Shown here one piece after another: positions 13,852 through 22,344 of a stretch of 23,001 nt of DNA. A program made the position numbers and the translations under genes. The DNA lies in assembly GCA_023412765.1 (NCBI GenBank), contig JAEZBX010000206.1, positions 1 to 23,001 on the forward strand, in the 5' to 3' direction. The stretch's first letter is position 1. The number at the start of each line of letters is the position of its first letter. The notes beneath the pieces were generated by a model. That model was not told the DNA's origin. It saw only the letters and a program-made list of their open reading frames with translations, and ran no database searches. The stretch comes from Bacteroidota bacterium (GTDB lineage Bacteria; Bacteroidota; Bacteroidia; Cytophagales; Cyclobacteriaceae).

Positions 13852-14667
13852 TCAAAATCCGGGTAATCTAAACCTACTCACTCGCCATACTGGTTCATCA
13901 AATACATAGGAAACACTGCATGTACCTTTTACAATTTCGTCTTCGTGCTTTGACAGGTCGTGATACTCAACATTAGCATTTACACTTCCTATCTTCTTTT
14001 CCAGGTCAAATGACACATCCTGAATTTCAAAATTTTTGATTTCAAATTTTCTCTCGGCTTGAAATTCAACGATCAACGCACTTACTGCCTTCCTTGCAAA
14101 GGATCGTTTCTTAATCCTCACAGTTTCGGCTAAGGAGTACATGTCGTACTCCGGATTCCATTCCATTTCAAGAAGATTTCTGATGAAGCGCTCTGTGTCC
14201 TGGCGCAGATCATAATCATGATTCGGATGATATTCTTCGTAAATAAAATGACAAACCATTCCAGGTATTGAAATATCGTCCATCTCGCATTCGAAAAGCT
14301 CTTCCGTGATGAACTTGTAAATGACCCGGTGAGGGTAGGCGCAGCAACAGTCAAGTACAATTCCTCTTTTATCCATGAGGAGTTCAAATTCTGCCAGTGC
14401 TTTCAATACTTCCATGTCAGTTAACTCGTCAACTTTTTTAAAACCCGGTCGGCCTATGGCATCATATACTTTTATGCGCTTTGCGTTTTTAAATTGCGCT
14501 TCAAATGCATATATATTGTTGAGCCACATGTTCTCTACCTCCGGACTCAAATCCGGGGAGACTCCATGTTCCTGCATTCCAAATTCAGTCTGAAGTTTTA
14601 GTTTCAGCAACTCGTTTTCAAACCTGATTTCCTCGTTGGAGGAATCACTTCGCAAATTGTTATTCAT
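13852..14667 (-). CDS. Hypothetical soluble protein (271 aa), possibly NTF2-like at the C-terminus
   Basis: No signal peptide or membrane segment. The N-terminal part is acidic and helical (FENELLKLKLQTEFG, residues 16-30; SPEVENMWLNNIYAFEAQF, 41-59). A middle motif, VIYKFITEELF (115-125) with FIYEEYHPNHDYDL (141-154), looks like a conserved core. Three consecutive cysteines occur at 107-109. The last 85 residues have alternating strands ending in PVWRVSRFRLPGF, which would suit an NTF2-like fold. I recall similar proteins as uncharacterised in Bacteroidota but cannot name a function. It is divergent from the sigma factor gene, with 160 bp between the starts. Confidence 0.7.
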   Translation of the reverse strand: MNNNLRSDSSNEEIRFENELLKLKLQTEFGMQEHGVSPDLSPEVENMWLNNIYAFEAQFKNAKRIKVYDAIGRPGFKKVDELTDMEVLKALAEFELLMDKRGIVLDCCCAYPHRVIYKFITEELFECEMDDISIPGMVCHFIYEEYHPNHDYDLRQDTERFIRNLLEMEWNPEYDMYSLAETVRIKKRSFARKAVSALIVEFQAERKFEIKNFEIQDVSFDLEKKIGSVNANVEYHDLSKHEDEIVKGTCSVSYVFDEPVWRVSRFRLPGF

Positions 14668-14828
14668 AAATAAATAATTTAAGTAACCGATATGCCTTCA
14701 ATCTATCCCAATATTTAGCAATGACATAAAACACAGCTGTACGGTTTTCCAAAAAAATACCTTCTGGAAAGTGTAGTTTTTTGATCAGTAGTGTTACTAA
14801 TAGAATAAATGCAACGAAAACTCGCGTG

Positions 14829-15335
14829 ATGGATGATGAGTTCATAGAAAAGATCAACCAGAATCTCTGTATCGCCCACAAGGTGTGCCGCATATATTTC
14901 AATGCGACTGCAGACTATGACGATGTTTTGCAGGAAATGATGTATCAGTTATGGCGATCGTATAAGAGTTTTGATGGGCGATCAAAATTCTCGACATGGA
15001 TGTATAAAGTTTGTCTCAACACTGCTCTCACGTATCAGCGGAAATACCAACGTGATAAAACGGTGTCGCTGGACGCCAAACATCAGCAACTTCAGGACGA
15101 ACAAACCAATGAAAGAAATCAATCGATCGCGTTGCTATATGATGCTATCGAAAAGTTATCACCCGTGAACAGAGCAATTATTCTCCTATATCTCGAGGAT
15201 ATGAGCTACGAAGAAATCGCCAATATCATGGGACTATCAAAATCGAACGTCAGTGTTAAGCTCGTTCGCATTAAAAAACAACTTGAAACAGAATTACGAA
15301 ACACAATTAAATCAATTGAAGATGTCAACTATTAA
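14829..15335 (+). CDS. ECF-type RNA polymerase sigma factor
   Basis: A 168-residue sigma-70 family protein. Region 2 spans about residues 8-68 (YDDVLQEMMYQLWRSYKSFDGRSKFSTWMYKVCLN), with the -10-recognition helix ending TWMYKV. Region 4 spans about 103-155 (LSPVNRAIILLYLEDMSYEEIANIMGLSKSNVSVKLVRIKKQL). Length is typical of ECF factors. I chose ATG 14829; the frame is open back to a TTG at 14781, but those 16 residues are not part of the family. The gene overlaps the next by 14 bp, which argues for coupled translation with its partner. It should direct polymerase to a stress or envelope regulon under control of the membrane protein downstream. Confidence 0.93.
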   Translation: MDDEFIEKINQNLCIAHKVCRIYFNATADYDDVLQEMMYQLWRSYKSFDGRSKFSTWMYKVCLNTALTYQRKYQRDKTVSLDAKHQQLQDEQTNERNQSIALLYDAIEKLSPVNRAIILLYLEDMSYEEIANIMGLSKSNVSVKLVRIKKQLETELRNTIKSIEDVNY

Positions 15336-15948
15336 TGAACTTAAATCTGCGTGGCAAAAAGACAATTTGAATGCAGGGATACGGAAACCGATTGATAGCA
15401 ATGGGTTGGCAGATATAATAAAAATGAGATCAAAGAAAAATTTGAATATCGTGATGCGATATTTCTGGGCATCTTTCACGCTTCAGATGATAGTATATGC
15501 TCTCTTGACGCACGTCATTCTTAAATATGGCGGCGACCGGGAGACGCTTATTGCAGGAATTGCCGGCGTCTTGCTTTTTATTCCTTTCACCGTAGTTCTC
15601 ATGCGTAAGTTCAAGGCAATGGCTATCACCCGCATTAAGGAAGCCACATCGAACGCCTCGGTCCAATCGTATGTCGAAAAGCATCATAAACTCCTCTCGT
15701 CCTTTTTTCAGTTCAAGAAGATTTACGAATTAGCCCTTGTACCGCTAGCCTCTGCGATAGGTACGTTCCTAACCTTCAAGCTGTATGTTCCAGGAGGTAT
15801 TGAAGCGTATCAATCTGCTGCATGGGTCATATTTGGTATCTCCATACTGAGTTGTGCCGCCGCCATCAAACAAGAAAATCGGAAAAGTTTTGAAAGGCCA
15901 TTGAAGGAACTTCAGAAGATACGTGACGAATTTGCACAGGTTGAGTAG
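15322..15948 (+). CDS. Four-helix membrane protein, probable partner of the sigma factor
   Basis: 208 residues starting at ATG 15322 inside the end of the sigma gene. The N-terminal 43 residues are polar (STINELKSAWQKDN) and would be cytoplasmic. Four membrane segments follow at about 46-66, 76-94, 136-157 and 163-183, and the tail is a charged helix (KSFERPLKELQKIRDEF). There is no ZAS zinc-anti-sigma motif (HxxxCxxC), so it is not a standard anti-sigma factor. The 14-bp overlap and membrane topology make a sigma-binding membrane protein the best guess; function is inferred from context only. The proteins are probably made in fixed ratio. Confidence 0.7.
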   Translation: MSTINELKSAWQKDNLNAGIRKPIDSNGLADIIKMRSKKNLNIVMRYFWASFTLQMIVYALLTHVILKYGGDRETLIAGIAGVLLFIPFTVVLMRKFKAMAITRIKEATSNASVQSYVEKHHKLLSSFFQFKKIYELALVPLASAIGTFLTFKLYVPGGIEAYQSAAWVIFGISILSCAAAIKQENRKSFERPLKELQKIRDEFAQVE

Positions 15949-15963
15949 GTTCAAAAACGAGTA

Positions 15964-16092
15964 CCAAATAATATTTGGCATAAGTGGACATTTACGTAAG
16001 TACATTAACCAGACATCTATAAATGTATAATAATCAGGCAATTATATAATATACATAAAGTGATACATGATATGTGATTCCAAATAATATTT
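15964..16092. repeat. Pair of CCAAATAATATTT motifs in a convergent intergenic region
   Basis: CCAAATAATATTTGG (15964-15978) is a perfect palindrome with 7-bp arms. Its first 13 bases recur at 16080-16092, followed by TG, so the second copy is one base from palindromic. The 116-bp period spans most of the AT-rich gap between the converging membrane-protein and PEP-mutase genes. Confidence 0.6.
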
Positions 16093-16109
16093 TGCCCTGG
16101 TATTGTAGA

Positions 16110-16955
16110 TCATGCATTCTTCACAAGTTTCTTCAAATGGTCTGAGGTAACATCATTTTGCAAGACATCCGTTAACCCGTCATGTCCCTTCAGTTTCAGG
16201 GCAAGATCCTTCATGGCTTTAATTGCAATCTTCAGGTAGCCGGGTCCAAGGCTTAATCGTGCAACACCAATATCTTCCATCGTTTTGAAATCCGGAATAC
16301 CCGGTATCGCGATGACGTTAACCGGAGCTTTCAATGTCTGAATAACTTTAAAAAGCTCATCCTTGTCTTTCATTGCCGGAGGGAAGAAACAATCAGCACC
16401 AGCATCCAGGTATGCCTTTCCTCTTGAGATGGTTTCGCTTAATTTATTTTCCTGTTGATAAAGATTAGGCCGTAGATAAACATCAGTTCTGGCGTTTATG
16501 AAACACGGAATCCCGGCGCTTTCTGCTGTGTTGCGGATCACCTTAATGCGCTTGCACTGCACGTCGATTGGAAAAAGCTGACCAGTTCTTGTGTTATAGT
16601 CCTCAAAGTTTAAACCAACCACACCAGTCTGTAAGAGTAGTTCAATATTTCGTTGCAGCGTAACATCGTCGCCGGCATATCCGCTTTCAAAATCGGCGCT
16701 TACCGGGACTTTGACAATTCTTGTGATTTCAGAAATACGAGTCAATGCGTCATGAAGTGGAATTTGTTCACCATCATCGTAACCATTGGTAAAAGCAACG
16801 GAGGCGCTGGCTGTTGCTATTGCCGTATAGCCGAGACTTTCAAGCAACCTGGCACCGAGAGGATCCCAGATGTTCGGGAGAATGAGCATCTCTCCCCCCT
16901 TGTGCAATGCCTTAAATGTTCTCGCCTTTTCCGCTTGGGTACTAATATCTTGCAT
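16110..16955 (-). CDS. Isocitrate lyase/PEP mutase family protein
   Basis: 281 residues. Motifs typical of the PEP mutase branch are LILPNIWDPLGARLLE (24-39), SADFESGYA (86-94), GLNFEDY (114-120) and FINARTDVYL (152-161). The isocitrate-lyase signature KKCGH is absent, so this is not the glyoxylate-cycle enzyme. Family members cleave or form C-C or C-P bonds next to a carboxylate (oxaloacetate, 2-methylisocitrate or phosphonopyruvate). No phosphonate genes are nearby, so a carboxylate lyase or hydrolase role is more likely. It appears monocistronic, with a possible promoter at 16975. Family is certain, substrate is not. Confidence 0.9.
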   Translation of the reverse strand: MQDISTQAEKARTFKALHKGGEMLILPNIWDPLGARLLESLGYTAIATASASVAFTNGYDDGEQIPLHDALTRISEITRIVKVPVSADFESGYAGDDVTLQRNIELLLQTGVVGLNFEDYNTRTGQLFPIDVQCKRIKVIRNTAESAGIPCFINARTDVYLRPNLYQQENKLSETISRGKAYLDAGADCFFPPAMKDKDELFKVIQTLKAPVNVIAIPGIPDFKTMEDIGVARLSLGPGYLKIAIKAMKDLALKLKGHDGLTDVLQNDVTSDHLKKLVKNA

Positions 16956-16974
16956 GGGATCTTTATTAAGCCAA

Positions 16975-16982
16975 CAAAACTA
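16975..16982 (-). promoter_or_regulatory. Possible Bacteroidota -7 box (TAGTTTTG)
   Basis: Minus-strand TAGTTTTG fits TAnnTTTG, 19 bp upstream of the PEP-mutase-family start at 16955. A TTG lies 24 bp further upstream (17007-17009), slightly beyond the usual spacing. Confidence 0.4.
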
Positions 16983-17152
16983 TATTGCCGGAACTTAGTC
17001 TATAAACAATCGGAACGCAAGAAGGTATAGAGCTTTATTTATTTTTTGGATATTTTTAACAATATAAAGTGACGATTCGAGCGAGCTGGATATCAGAGCT
17101 GACCGACTGACGGGGCCACATGAAGAATTATCCATTTTTGGGATTGGTGAGC

Positions 17153-17572
17153 TTATATGTTCCGTTTTGGTTTAAAGATATTCGCATCCAAACTCCAATC
17201 GCCAGGACCGGTAAGGAAAAAAAGAAATCCAAAAAGAACAAACATGAAAGGATGTTGATCCTGATACCAGAAGCGACCTCCACCGACCATAAAGGTTATA
17301 TAGGAAAATGTTCCGATCGCCATCAGTGCGCCAATCCTTGTCAGGAAGCCGAGGAGCAACAAAATACCACAAATAAGTTCTGATGATTTTCCGACATAAA
17401 CCATGAACAATGCATTCGTTCCAGTTATCATGCCGCCATCAACATAACTTTGCATGAGCTCAGCATCAAATACCTCGATGCCATGATAAATGACCAGCAT
17501 GCCGAAAATGATGCGCACTATTGCAATCCCCTGTTTCAGCGGGACGAGCTCTGATGTAAGAAGTGAAGTCAT
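17153..17572 (-). CDS. DoxX family membrane protein
   Basis: 139 residues with four membrane segments at about 15-33, 56-76, 79-97 and 107-122. The GMLVIYHGIEVF start (24-35), FMVYVGKSSELICGILLLLGFLTRIGALM (56-84) and the WYQDQHPFMFVLFGFLFFLTGPGDWSLD end are typical of DoxX. These small proteins are linked to quinone or thiosulfate redox in some organisms, but most members, including stand-alone ones like this, have no known role. No sulfur-oxidation genes are adjacent. It sits between the PEP-mutase-family gene and the serine hydrolase without overlap and is probably transcribed alone. Confidence 0.88.
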   Translation of the reverse strand: MTSLLTSELVPLKQGIAIVRIIFGMLVIYHGIEVFDAELMQSYVDGGMITGTNALFMVYVGKSSELICGILLLLGFLTRIGALMAIGTFSYITFMVGGGRFWYQDQHPFMFVLFGFLFFLTGPGDWSLDANIFKPKRNI

Positions 17573-17632
17573 GGGTGTGTTTATTTGGATTAGTGCAACT
17601 TAATTCTACTCCATTCTGCCCTGGCCATACGC

Positions 17633-18979
17633 CTAATTGTCTGCTTCTTTGATTCCCTCGCGCCTGTCCTTCTTTTGTTTTGTGTATTTCATTTTAAACC
17701 TCGAAAGGTCCGGCTGATATTTCCTTGGTCGCTGCAATTCGTATTTATAAATGTGTTGCCCCAACTGATACAAAGCGGGTAACCCAACCGTATCGTAATC
17801 ATACTTGTCGTCATTCATTACGCCATCGCTGTTTACATAAATCGTAGCCGTTAGCATGAACTCGATTTTATTCTTAAAGTCGACAATGTATGAAACATCT
17901 GTCATGCATCCGTACGCCCACCCAGTTTTATTAAATATTCTAATATGATCAGGCACTCTTTTGCTTCCATCCTTAAAGAAAAATTTCACATACGAATCGA
18001 AGTAAACTGTTGTATCGTATTTTGGAAAGTCAGTTTCAGATGGATACTGAGATAGGTAACGGTAAAGAAAATTGTAATCTTCATCACTCAACCGAAAGCG
18101 TTTTGCGGGTGGCATCGATTCAGGAAACAAGACTGCCTGCAAGCATTGTTGAAGATGATATAATGTTACATTATTTGCTGTAGTAAAATCTATTGGTGCC
18201 TGGATGAGACTGTCGTTTGCGTAGTGGGCCTCTCCCATTTTATGGATATGCGCGAAGTTGAATTTATCGCTGTTGTAAGCCGGCGGTTGCCGATACAATA
18301 ATTTGCCGTTTGGGGTGATAAACCGAATCGCATTGGTATGCCTGTTCTCATCTTCATTCATTCTCACAAAACGCCGGGTTATGCGGAAATCAGGATAACC
18401 CATTTGATGGAACCTTCGATTGATGGTCTTCTGTCCGAGAAACTCATACAACCTGTTGTAGGCAATATTGTCGCTGATGAGAAATACTTTCTTTATAAAA
18501 TGCGCTATCGATGGGAAACCATTTTCGGAGGTTGTATCCTTTTGCATTGCACTTTGACCCGAATAGCTGCTGTCTATCTGCATAGGCGTATACATGTCTA
18601 CACCATATTCCGTCAAGGCGTGCAACTTTTCCAGCGACAGCACTGCAAGCGGAAGTTTTACAGTAGACGCCGGGTTGAAATACTGAAGTGAATCAACGTT
18701 ATAGTAGTAATTTGTCAATTCTGCTGAATTTCTCGCATCACGGTTTATCTGAGTATAAATAAACTGCAATCTGTAAGTCTCCGGATGCTGCAGCACATGT
18801 TGTAGCAGGCTATCCCGGTTATTTACTAATAACTTATCTACAAATGAATCCGTTCTTGGCTGCGCGACTGCAGACAGAGACATCCCTATAGATAATAGCA
18901 TTCCAATGCACCGCACGATTCGAAAATACGTAAAAGAAGATTCGCAAGTTAAAAAAATGCGGTGTATCAGGCACTTCAA
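17633..18979 (-). CDS. Secreted serine hydrolase of the class A beta-lactamase fold
   Basis: A 448-residue protein with the three active-site elements of the penicillin-recognising fold: STVK with Ser105 and Lys108, SDN at 169-171, and KTG at 351-353. The spacing between SDN and KTG (about 180 residues) is much longer than in true class A enzymes, so an inserted region is present and no clear Glu166 omega loop is visible. It is therefore better called a serine hydrolase than a resistance enzyme. The signal peptide ends near SAVAQ (residue 40). Start 18979 gives a long leader; an ATG at 18901 gives a more normal 14-residue leader, and I cannot decide. It starts 26 bp after the stop of the propeller cytochrome gene and may be co-transcribed. 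Confidence 0.85.
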   Translation of the reverse strand: MKCLIHRIFLTCESSFTYFRIVRCIGMLLSIGMSLSAVAQPRTDSFVDKLLVNNRDSLLQHVLQHPETYRLQFIYTQINRDARNSAELTNYYYNVDSLQYFNPASTVKLPLAVLSLEKLHALTEYGVDMYTPMQIDSSYSGQSAMQKDTTSENGFPSIAHFIKKVFLISDNIAYNRLYEFLGQKTINRRFHQMGYPDFRITRRFVRMNEDENRHTNAIRFITPNGKLLYRQPPAYNSDKFNFAHIHKMGEAHYANDSLIQAPIDFTTANNVTLYHLQQCLQAVLFPESMPPAKRFRLSDEDYNFLYRYLSQYPSETDFPKYDTTVYFDSYVKFFFKDGSKRVPDHIRIFNKTGWAYGCMTDVSYIVDFKNKIEFMLTATIYVNSDGVMNDDKYDYDTVGLPALYQLGQHIYKYELQRPRKYQPDLSRFKMKYTKQKKDRREGIKEADN

Positions 18980-19005
18980 TTTCAGGGTTGGTTACGAGAG
19001 CGGTC

Positions 19006-20631
19006 TTATAATCTCTCATTGCTATCCTTCAGGCTGATAAGGTACGACAACAATGCATCGACCTCCTCACTTGACATCCCATGAAGAAGGTTTTCATACA
19101 TGAGCGAACTTTTGGAAAATTCTTCCTTTAGAATTTCTTCCTTTGGAATATCAACAATGCGATTACCTACAACCATCAATCGAATCCTTTTTTCATCCGA
19201 GTTCACAATCCTTCCAAGCAATATTTCACCATTTTTCAGACTTACTCTTGAAGCAATCATGCTTGGCTTTATTCTAAGCGACGGCGACTTGATCTCCTCC
19301 AACAATTCCTCACGGGAATAAACATGTCCGATATCTTTCAGGTTGGGACCTATAAGTTCAGTTTTTCCATCAACACTATGGCACGCACTACACGCCGCTC
19401 GTGCAAAGAGGTCTCGCCCCATTTCAAGGGTGCTTTCCGATGAGTTTGTTGATTCCGACACGACTTCCATTGGAGACGGTTTTACCCACGGTGCGTAGAT
19501 TAACCGATAAAATGCGCCTTCAGTTGAATCAACAGGTTGATACCAATAATCCGTTCGACCAACATGTGCCACATATAGGTCACCGTTAGATCCGAAAGTT
19601 AGGTCCGATACTTTTGCGATCCCTTTTGCGACAGGAAATTCCTTTACCGTATAAACACCATCATTTTGTTTTATCATTTGTAACCGGCCGATCGCACCCC
19701 GGTTCCATCGTTCTCCCGGACCATAGAATGCGATAAACAGCTCCCCTGCGGTTCCACCAAAGTCGTTGGTTGAAGGATTAAATTCCATTCCAGCAGGCGC
19801 AACTTCTGTTTTCAGATCATACACTGGCGGAGTTATTGGCGGGCTGTCAAACTTTACAGGATTGTGTCCATAAAAATGATCTTTTACAGCAACATTTAGC
19901 TCCTCCGTCGGATTACCACCACCTTCGTTATCTATAAAAAGAAGATCATTGTGTTCATTAAAAACCATACTGGCAACTGACCGAACCCCTGTGGCGAAGC
20001 GCTCTACTTTGTTGCCGTCAGAACTAATTCGAAGAATAGATCCTCGCCATTTATCCGGGTCGGGCGATGCGCCAGCATTCCATGAGTCAGTGGTCAGAAC
20101 AAGGTAAAGAGTTCCGTCGGAGGCGAAGGTAAGGCCAGAACACCACTCATAAGGGTGTTCGCTATGCGGTATGTCTTTGAGAAAAGAACGATTGACATCG
20201 GCCTTCCTGTCTCCGTCATTGTCCGTGTAAATTCGAACTTCCTGTGCCGTGCCCACATAGAGATCAGGGCCATTGAAAGCGATACTTGCAGGCGACCGAA
20301 GTCCCTGCTCTCTGACATCACAGTATAGGGTTGCATGGTCTTCCAAATTATCACCATCAGTGTCTGTTAAACTATAGATTTCACCGGTGTGGTTTGCAGC
20401 ATAGATCACATCATCAGGGCCGCGAACGACCTGCACTGGATTCCATACCTTAACGCCGGTCTTGACAGGCAATTTTACTACGGCATAAGAACCAAATACC
20501 GTAATATTTTGAGCCAGGTGTTTTTCGATTGTTTCTTTTGATATTGTCCTTTCAACACTCTCTTTCTGGCACGCTATAAAAAATGAGAGTAGTGATAGCA
20601 CGCACAATTTGAGTGTATAAGATGCTTTCAT
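19006..20631 (-). CDS. Lipoprotein beta-propeller with PVC-type c-type cytochrome domain
   Basis: 541 residues. FFIAC makes Cys21 a lipobox cysteine. Residues about 48-380 form a six-bladed propeller of the glucose/sorbosone or membrane-bound dehydrogenase type (NPVQVVRGPDDVIYAA, DLYVGTAQEVRIY), with two calcium-like DxDGD loops (DTDGD at 90-94, DNDGD about 137-141). Residues about 402-535 hold a heme-binding domain with CSACH at 414-418 and the C-terminal pattern SRVSLKNGEILLGRIV typical of PVC-type heme proteins. It probably oxidises a sugar or alcohol in the periplasm and passes electrons to heme. The PQQ-like Arg/Trp residues were not mapped, so the cofactor is uncertain. Confidence 0.88.
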   Translation of the reverse strand: MKASYTLKLCVLSLLSFFIACQKESVERTISKETIEKHLAQNITVFGSYAVVKLPVKTGVKVWNPVQVVRGPDDVIYAANHTGEIYSLTDTDGDNLEDHATLYCDVREQGLRSPASIAFNGPDLYVGTAQEVRIYTDNDGDRKADVNRSFLKDIPHSEHPYEWCSGLTFASDGTLYLVLTTDSWNAGASPDPDKWRGSILRISSDGNKVERFATGVRSVASMVFNEHNDLLFIDNEGGGNPTEELNVAVKDHFYGHNPVKFDSPPITPPVYDLKTEVAPAGMEFNPSTNDFGGTAGELFIAFYGPGERWNRGAIGRLQMIKQNDGVYTVKEFPVAKGIAKVSDLTFGSNGDLYVAHVGRTDYWYQPVDSTEGAFYRLIYAPWVKPSPMEVVSESTNSSESTLEMGRDLFARAACSACHSVDGKTELIGPNLKDIGHVYSREELLEEIKSPSLRIKPSMIASRVSLKNGEILLGRIVNSDEKRIRLMVVGNRIVDIPKEEILKEEFSKSSLMYENLLHGMSSEEVDALLSYLISLKDSNERL

Positions 20632-20729
20632 ACTTCAAGTGTGAGTGAACTTGGATACATTAAGATCCAAAGAAATGTTCAGATTCTTCAATCAATCCTA
20701 CGATTTATTTCCAGCGCTCAATTAGAAAT

Positions 20730-21542
20730 TCAAGTCGGATTCACAATAAAAGTCTCTTTGGCCTTTAGGAATTTTTTAGGTGGAACCCCGGAGTAGATTT
20801 TGAACTCTTTGATAAAGTGGGACTGATCAAAAAATTCCATTTGATACGGAAGTTGGCTGAGATCAATATTGCCAGATAACATGTACCTATAAATGGCATT
20901 TATTCTGGTGAGGCGCAAGTAGTCTCTGACTGAAATCCCGTATATTTTCTGAAATTCACGCTGAAGCTGGCGTGGACTTATCGGTATTTGTTTCACAAGC
21001 TCCTGGTAAGTCGTTAGTCCGGATGATCTCCTTGCAAGTGTCATGGCGAGATGAGTATAATCATATTTCATCTTGCGTTTCGAGAGCTCGTGTTGTAGAA
21101 ATTGATTCGAAATATCGATTCTCGAATTGCAATCCTTCGCGGCCTTTATCTTCGAAAAAAAAGTATCAAGCGTGTTGCCCAAAACTGATACACAATCATC
21201 GTATGTCGACAGAAATTCTGCTGGTGGCACACCGAAAGTTTGGCGAATTCCGTCAGGGTAGAATCTTATTCCAAAAACATCGACAGGCTTTTCAAATTGT
21301 ACCGTATAGGGCTTTTCAAATAGTCCTAATAAAGTAAACGTCGGTGATGGTTGCCAATCTTGAGAATCGGCAGAAAGCAGACACCGATGGTTGCTTAAAT
21401 GTATAATCAGCTCAATACATCCAGTGGGAAGAACGGAATGTGAAATTTTCCTTTCGCCCGCGATGTTAAAATTTCCTTGCCAATAGCTTTGGATATATCC
21501 TGAAAGCGATTGGGGCGGCTGATATTCATCAATCAATGTCAT
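20730..21542 (-). CDS. AraC family transcriptional regulator with DUF6597-like sensor domain
   Basis: 270 residues. Residues about 1-110 form a cupin-like N-terminal domain (SVLPTGCIELIIHLS, VDVFGIRFYPDGIRQTFGVP), which is the DUF6597-type input seen in many AraC proteins. Residues about 165-262 hold two helix-turn-helix motifs (LVKQIPISPRQLQREFQKIYGISVRDYLRLTRI; LPYQMEFFDQSHFIKEFKIYSGVPPKKF). It likely activates or represses the cupin gene just upstream and/or itself. The start is fixed by ATG 21542, and 34 bp further upstream lies a TACGAATT direct repeat. Confidence 0.9.
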   Translation of the reverse strand: MTLIDEYQPPQSLSGYIQSYWQGNFNIAGERKISHSVLPTGCIELIIHLSNHRCLLSADSQDWQPSPTFTLLGLFEKPYTVQFEKPVDVFGIRFYPDGIRQTFGVPPAEFLSTYDDCVSVLGNTLDTFFSKIKAAKDCNSRIDISNQFLQHELSKRKMKYDYTHLAMTLARRSSGLTTYQELVKQIPISPRQLQREFQKIYGISVRDYLRLTRINAIYRYMLSGNIDLSQLPYQMEFFDQSHFIKEFKIYSGVPPKKFLKAKETFIVNPT

Positions 21543-21576
21543 ACGGGTATATCAGGGATTAACATTGTATTAATTC

Positions 21577-21596
21577 TACGAATTTGTGTACGAATT
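21577..21596. promoter_or_regulatory. TACGAATT direct repeat upstream of the AraC regulator
   Basis: TACGAATT at 21577-21584 and again at 21589-21596, 12 bp apart (about one helical turn). Direct half-sites on one DNA face fit an AraC-type site, possibly autoregulation. Confidence 0.4.
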
Positions 21597-21672
21597 CAAT
21601 GTCATTTGGTTCGGATTACTCTTTTATCACTATAAAGTTAATATGCCGGCAGCTCCTTGCCGCCGGCCTTTA

Positions 21673-22089
21673 TCAAAGAACAGAAGTGTCTACCACATTG
21701 GAATATGTAGGAATCCAGGATTCTTCGAAAGTGGCGACTATTTGGTTTACTCCACCAAAGACACCGAGAATTTTAGCTTTCTCCTCGCCCTGGTTCTGTA
21801 TGTCATGAGGTTCCATTTCGGGAACCAGCACCATTTGACCACGACCAGCCGCAACGGACTTGTTCCCAACTGTAATTAAGACATTTCCCTCTACAACAAA
21901 AAGCAGTTCCTCAGCCGAGTCTGTGTGCCTTCCAAGATGGTCGCCCGGCTCAAGCTCAAAATAAACCGCCGCAAGTTTTTTCGATCCGTTAGATCCCAAT
22001 AAAGGGAACGTAGCACGACAATGTTGTTTAGAATTACTGACACCGACAAATTCGGTTAGTTCAAGTTTGTTTAAATTGATAGTTTCCAT
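21673..22089 (-). CDS. Cupin-domain protein
   Basis: 138 residues forming one conserved beta-barrel. Metal ligands visible are His51 and His55 in GDHLGRHTDSAEELL, Glu61, and His95 in PEMEPHDIQN. The first cupin motif G(X)5HXH(X)3-4E is present in modified form (the histidines are four apart). Metal is probably Fe, Mn or Ni. Single-cupin proteins of this size act as isomerases, dioxygenases or small-molecule binders, and the substrate here is unknown. It is followed by the AraC regulator 130 bp downstream on the same strand, and a 13-bp direct repeat lies about 55 bp upstream of its start. Confidence 0.85.
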   Translation of the reverse strand: METINLNKLELTEFVGVSNSKQHCRATFPLLGSNGSKKLAAVYFELEPGDHLGRHTDSAEELLFVVEGNVLITVGNKSVAAGRGQMVLVPEMEPHDIQNQGEEKAKILGVFGGVNQIVATFEESWIPTYSNVVDTSVL

Positions 22090-22143
22090 TTTTATTATTT
22101 AAAGTTGAATCCGAATAAAATAAATCGAACATGTTGCATCGCG

Positions 22144-22173
22144 TTATTAAATGATCCGCCTTATTAAATGATC
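22144..22173. promoter_or_regulatory. TTATTAAATGATC direct repeat upstream of the cupin gene
   Basis: TTATTAAATGATC occurs at 22144-22156 and exactly again at 22161-22173, a 17-bp period. The spacing resembles tandem half-sites of an AraC protein, and an AraC regulator is two genes away. Confidence 0.5.
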
Positions 22174-22336
22174 AACACTCCTTCCATTATTTTCACCTCA
22201 ACACTGAGGAATCTGTTACCCGATGCCTTAGCTTTTATGATGCAAATGTGGCTGTGAAGTCGAAGCTGGAATAGGAACAAAACGACATCTTTCGTTCTAA
22301 AAAAATTAGTGTGAGTTACAATCTTGACTTTTTTGA

Positions 22337-22344
22337 TAACTTTG
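22337..22344 (+). promoter_or_regulatory. rsgA: -7 box (TAACTTTG) for rsgA or a leader transcript
   Basis: TAACTTTG is a perfect match to TAnnTTTG on the plus strand, about 173 bp before the rsgA start. The -33 TTG is not at the expected distance. If used, it produces a leader of about 170 nt with two hairpins. Confidence 0.45.

Noticed and set aside
14781..14828. Longer N-terminus of the sigma factor from a TTG codon
   Set aside because: The extra 16 residues do not fit the family, and ATG 14829 gives a standard ECF length.
16110..16955. Isocitrate lyase (aceA)
   Set aside because: No KKCGH motif and only 281 residues; belongs to the PEP mutase branch.
17633..18979. Calling the serine hydrolase a class A beta-lactamase resistance gene
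   Set aside because: The catalytic Ser, SDN and KTG are there, but the large insertion and missing clear Glu166 region do not support lactamase activity.
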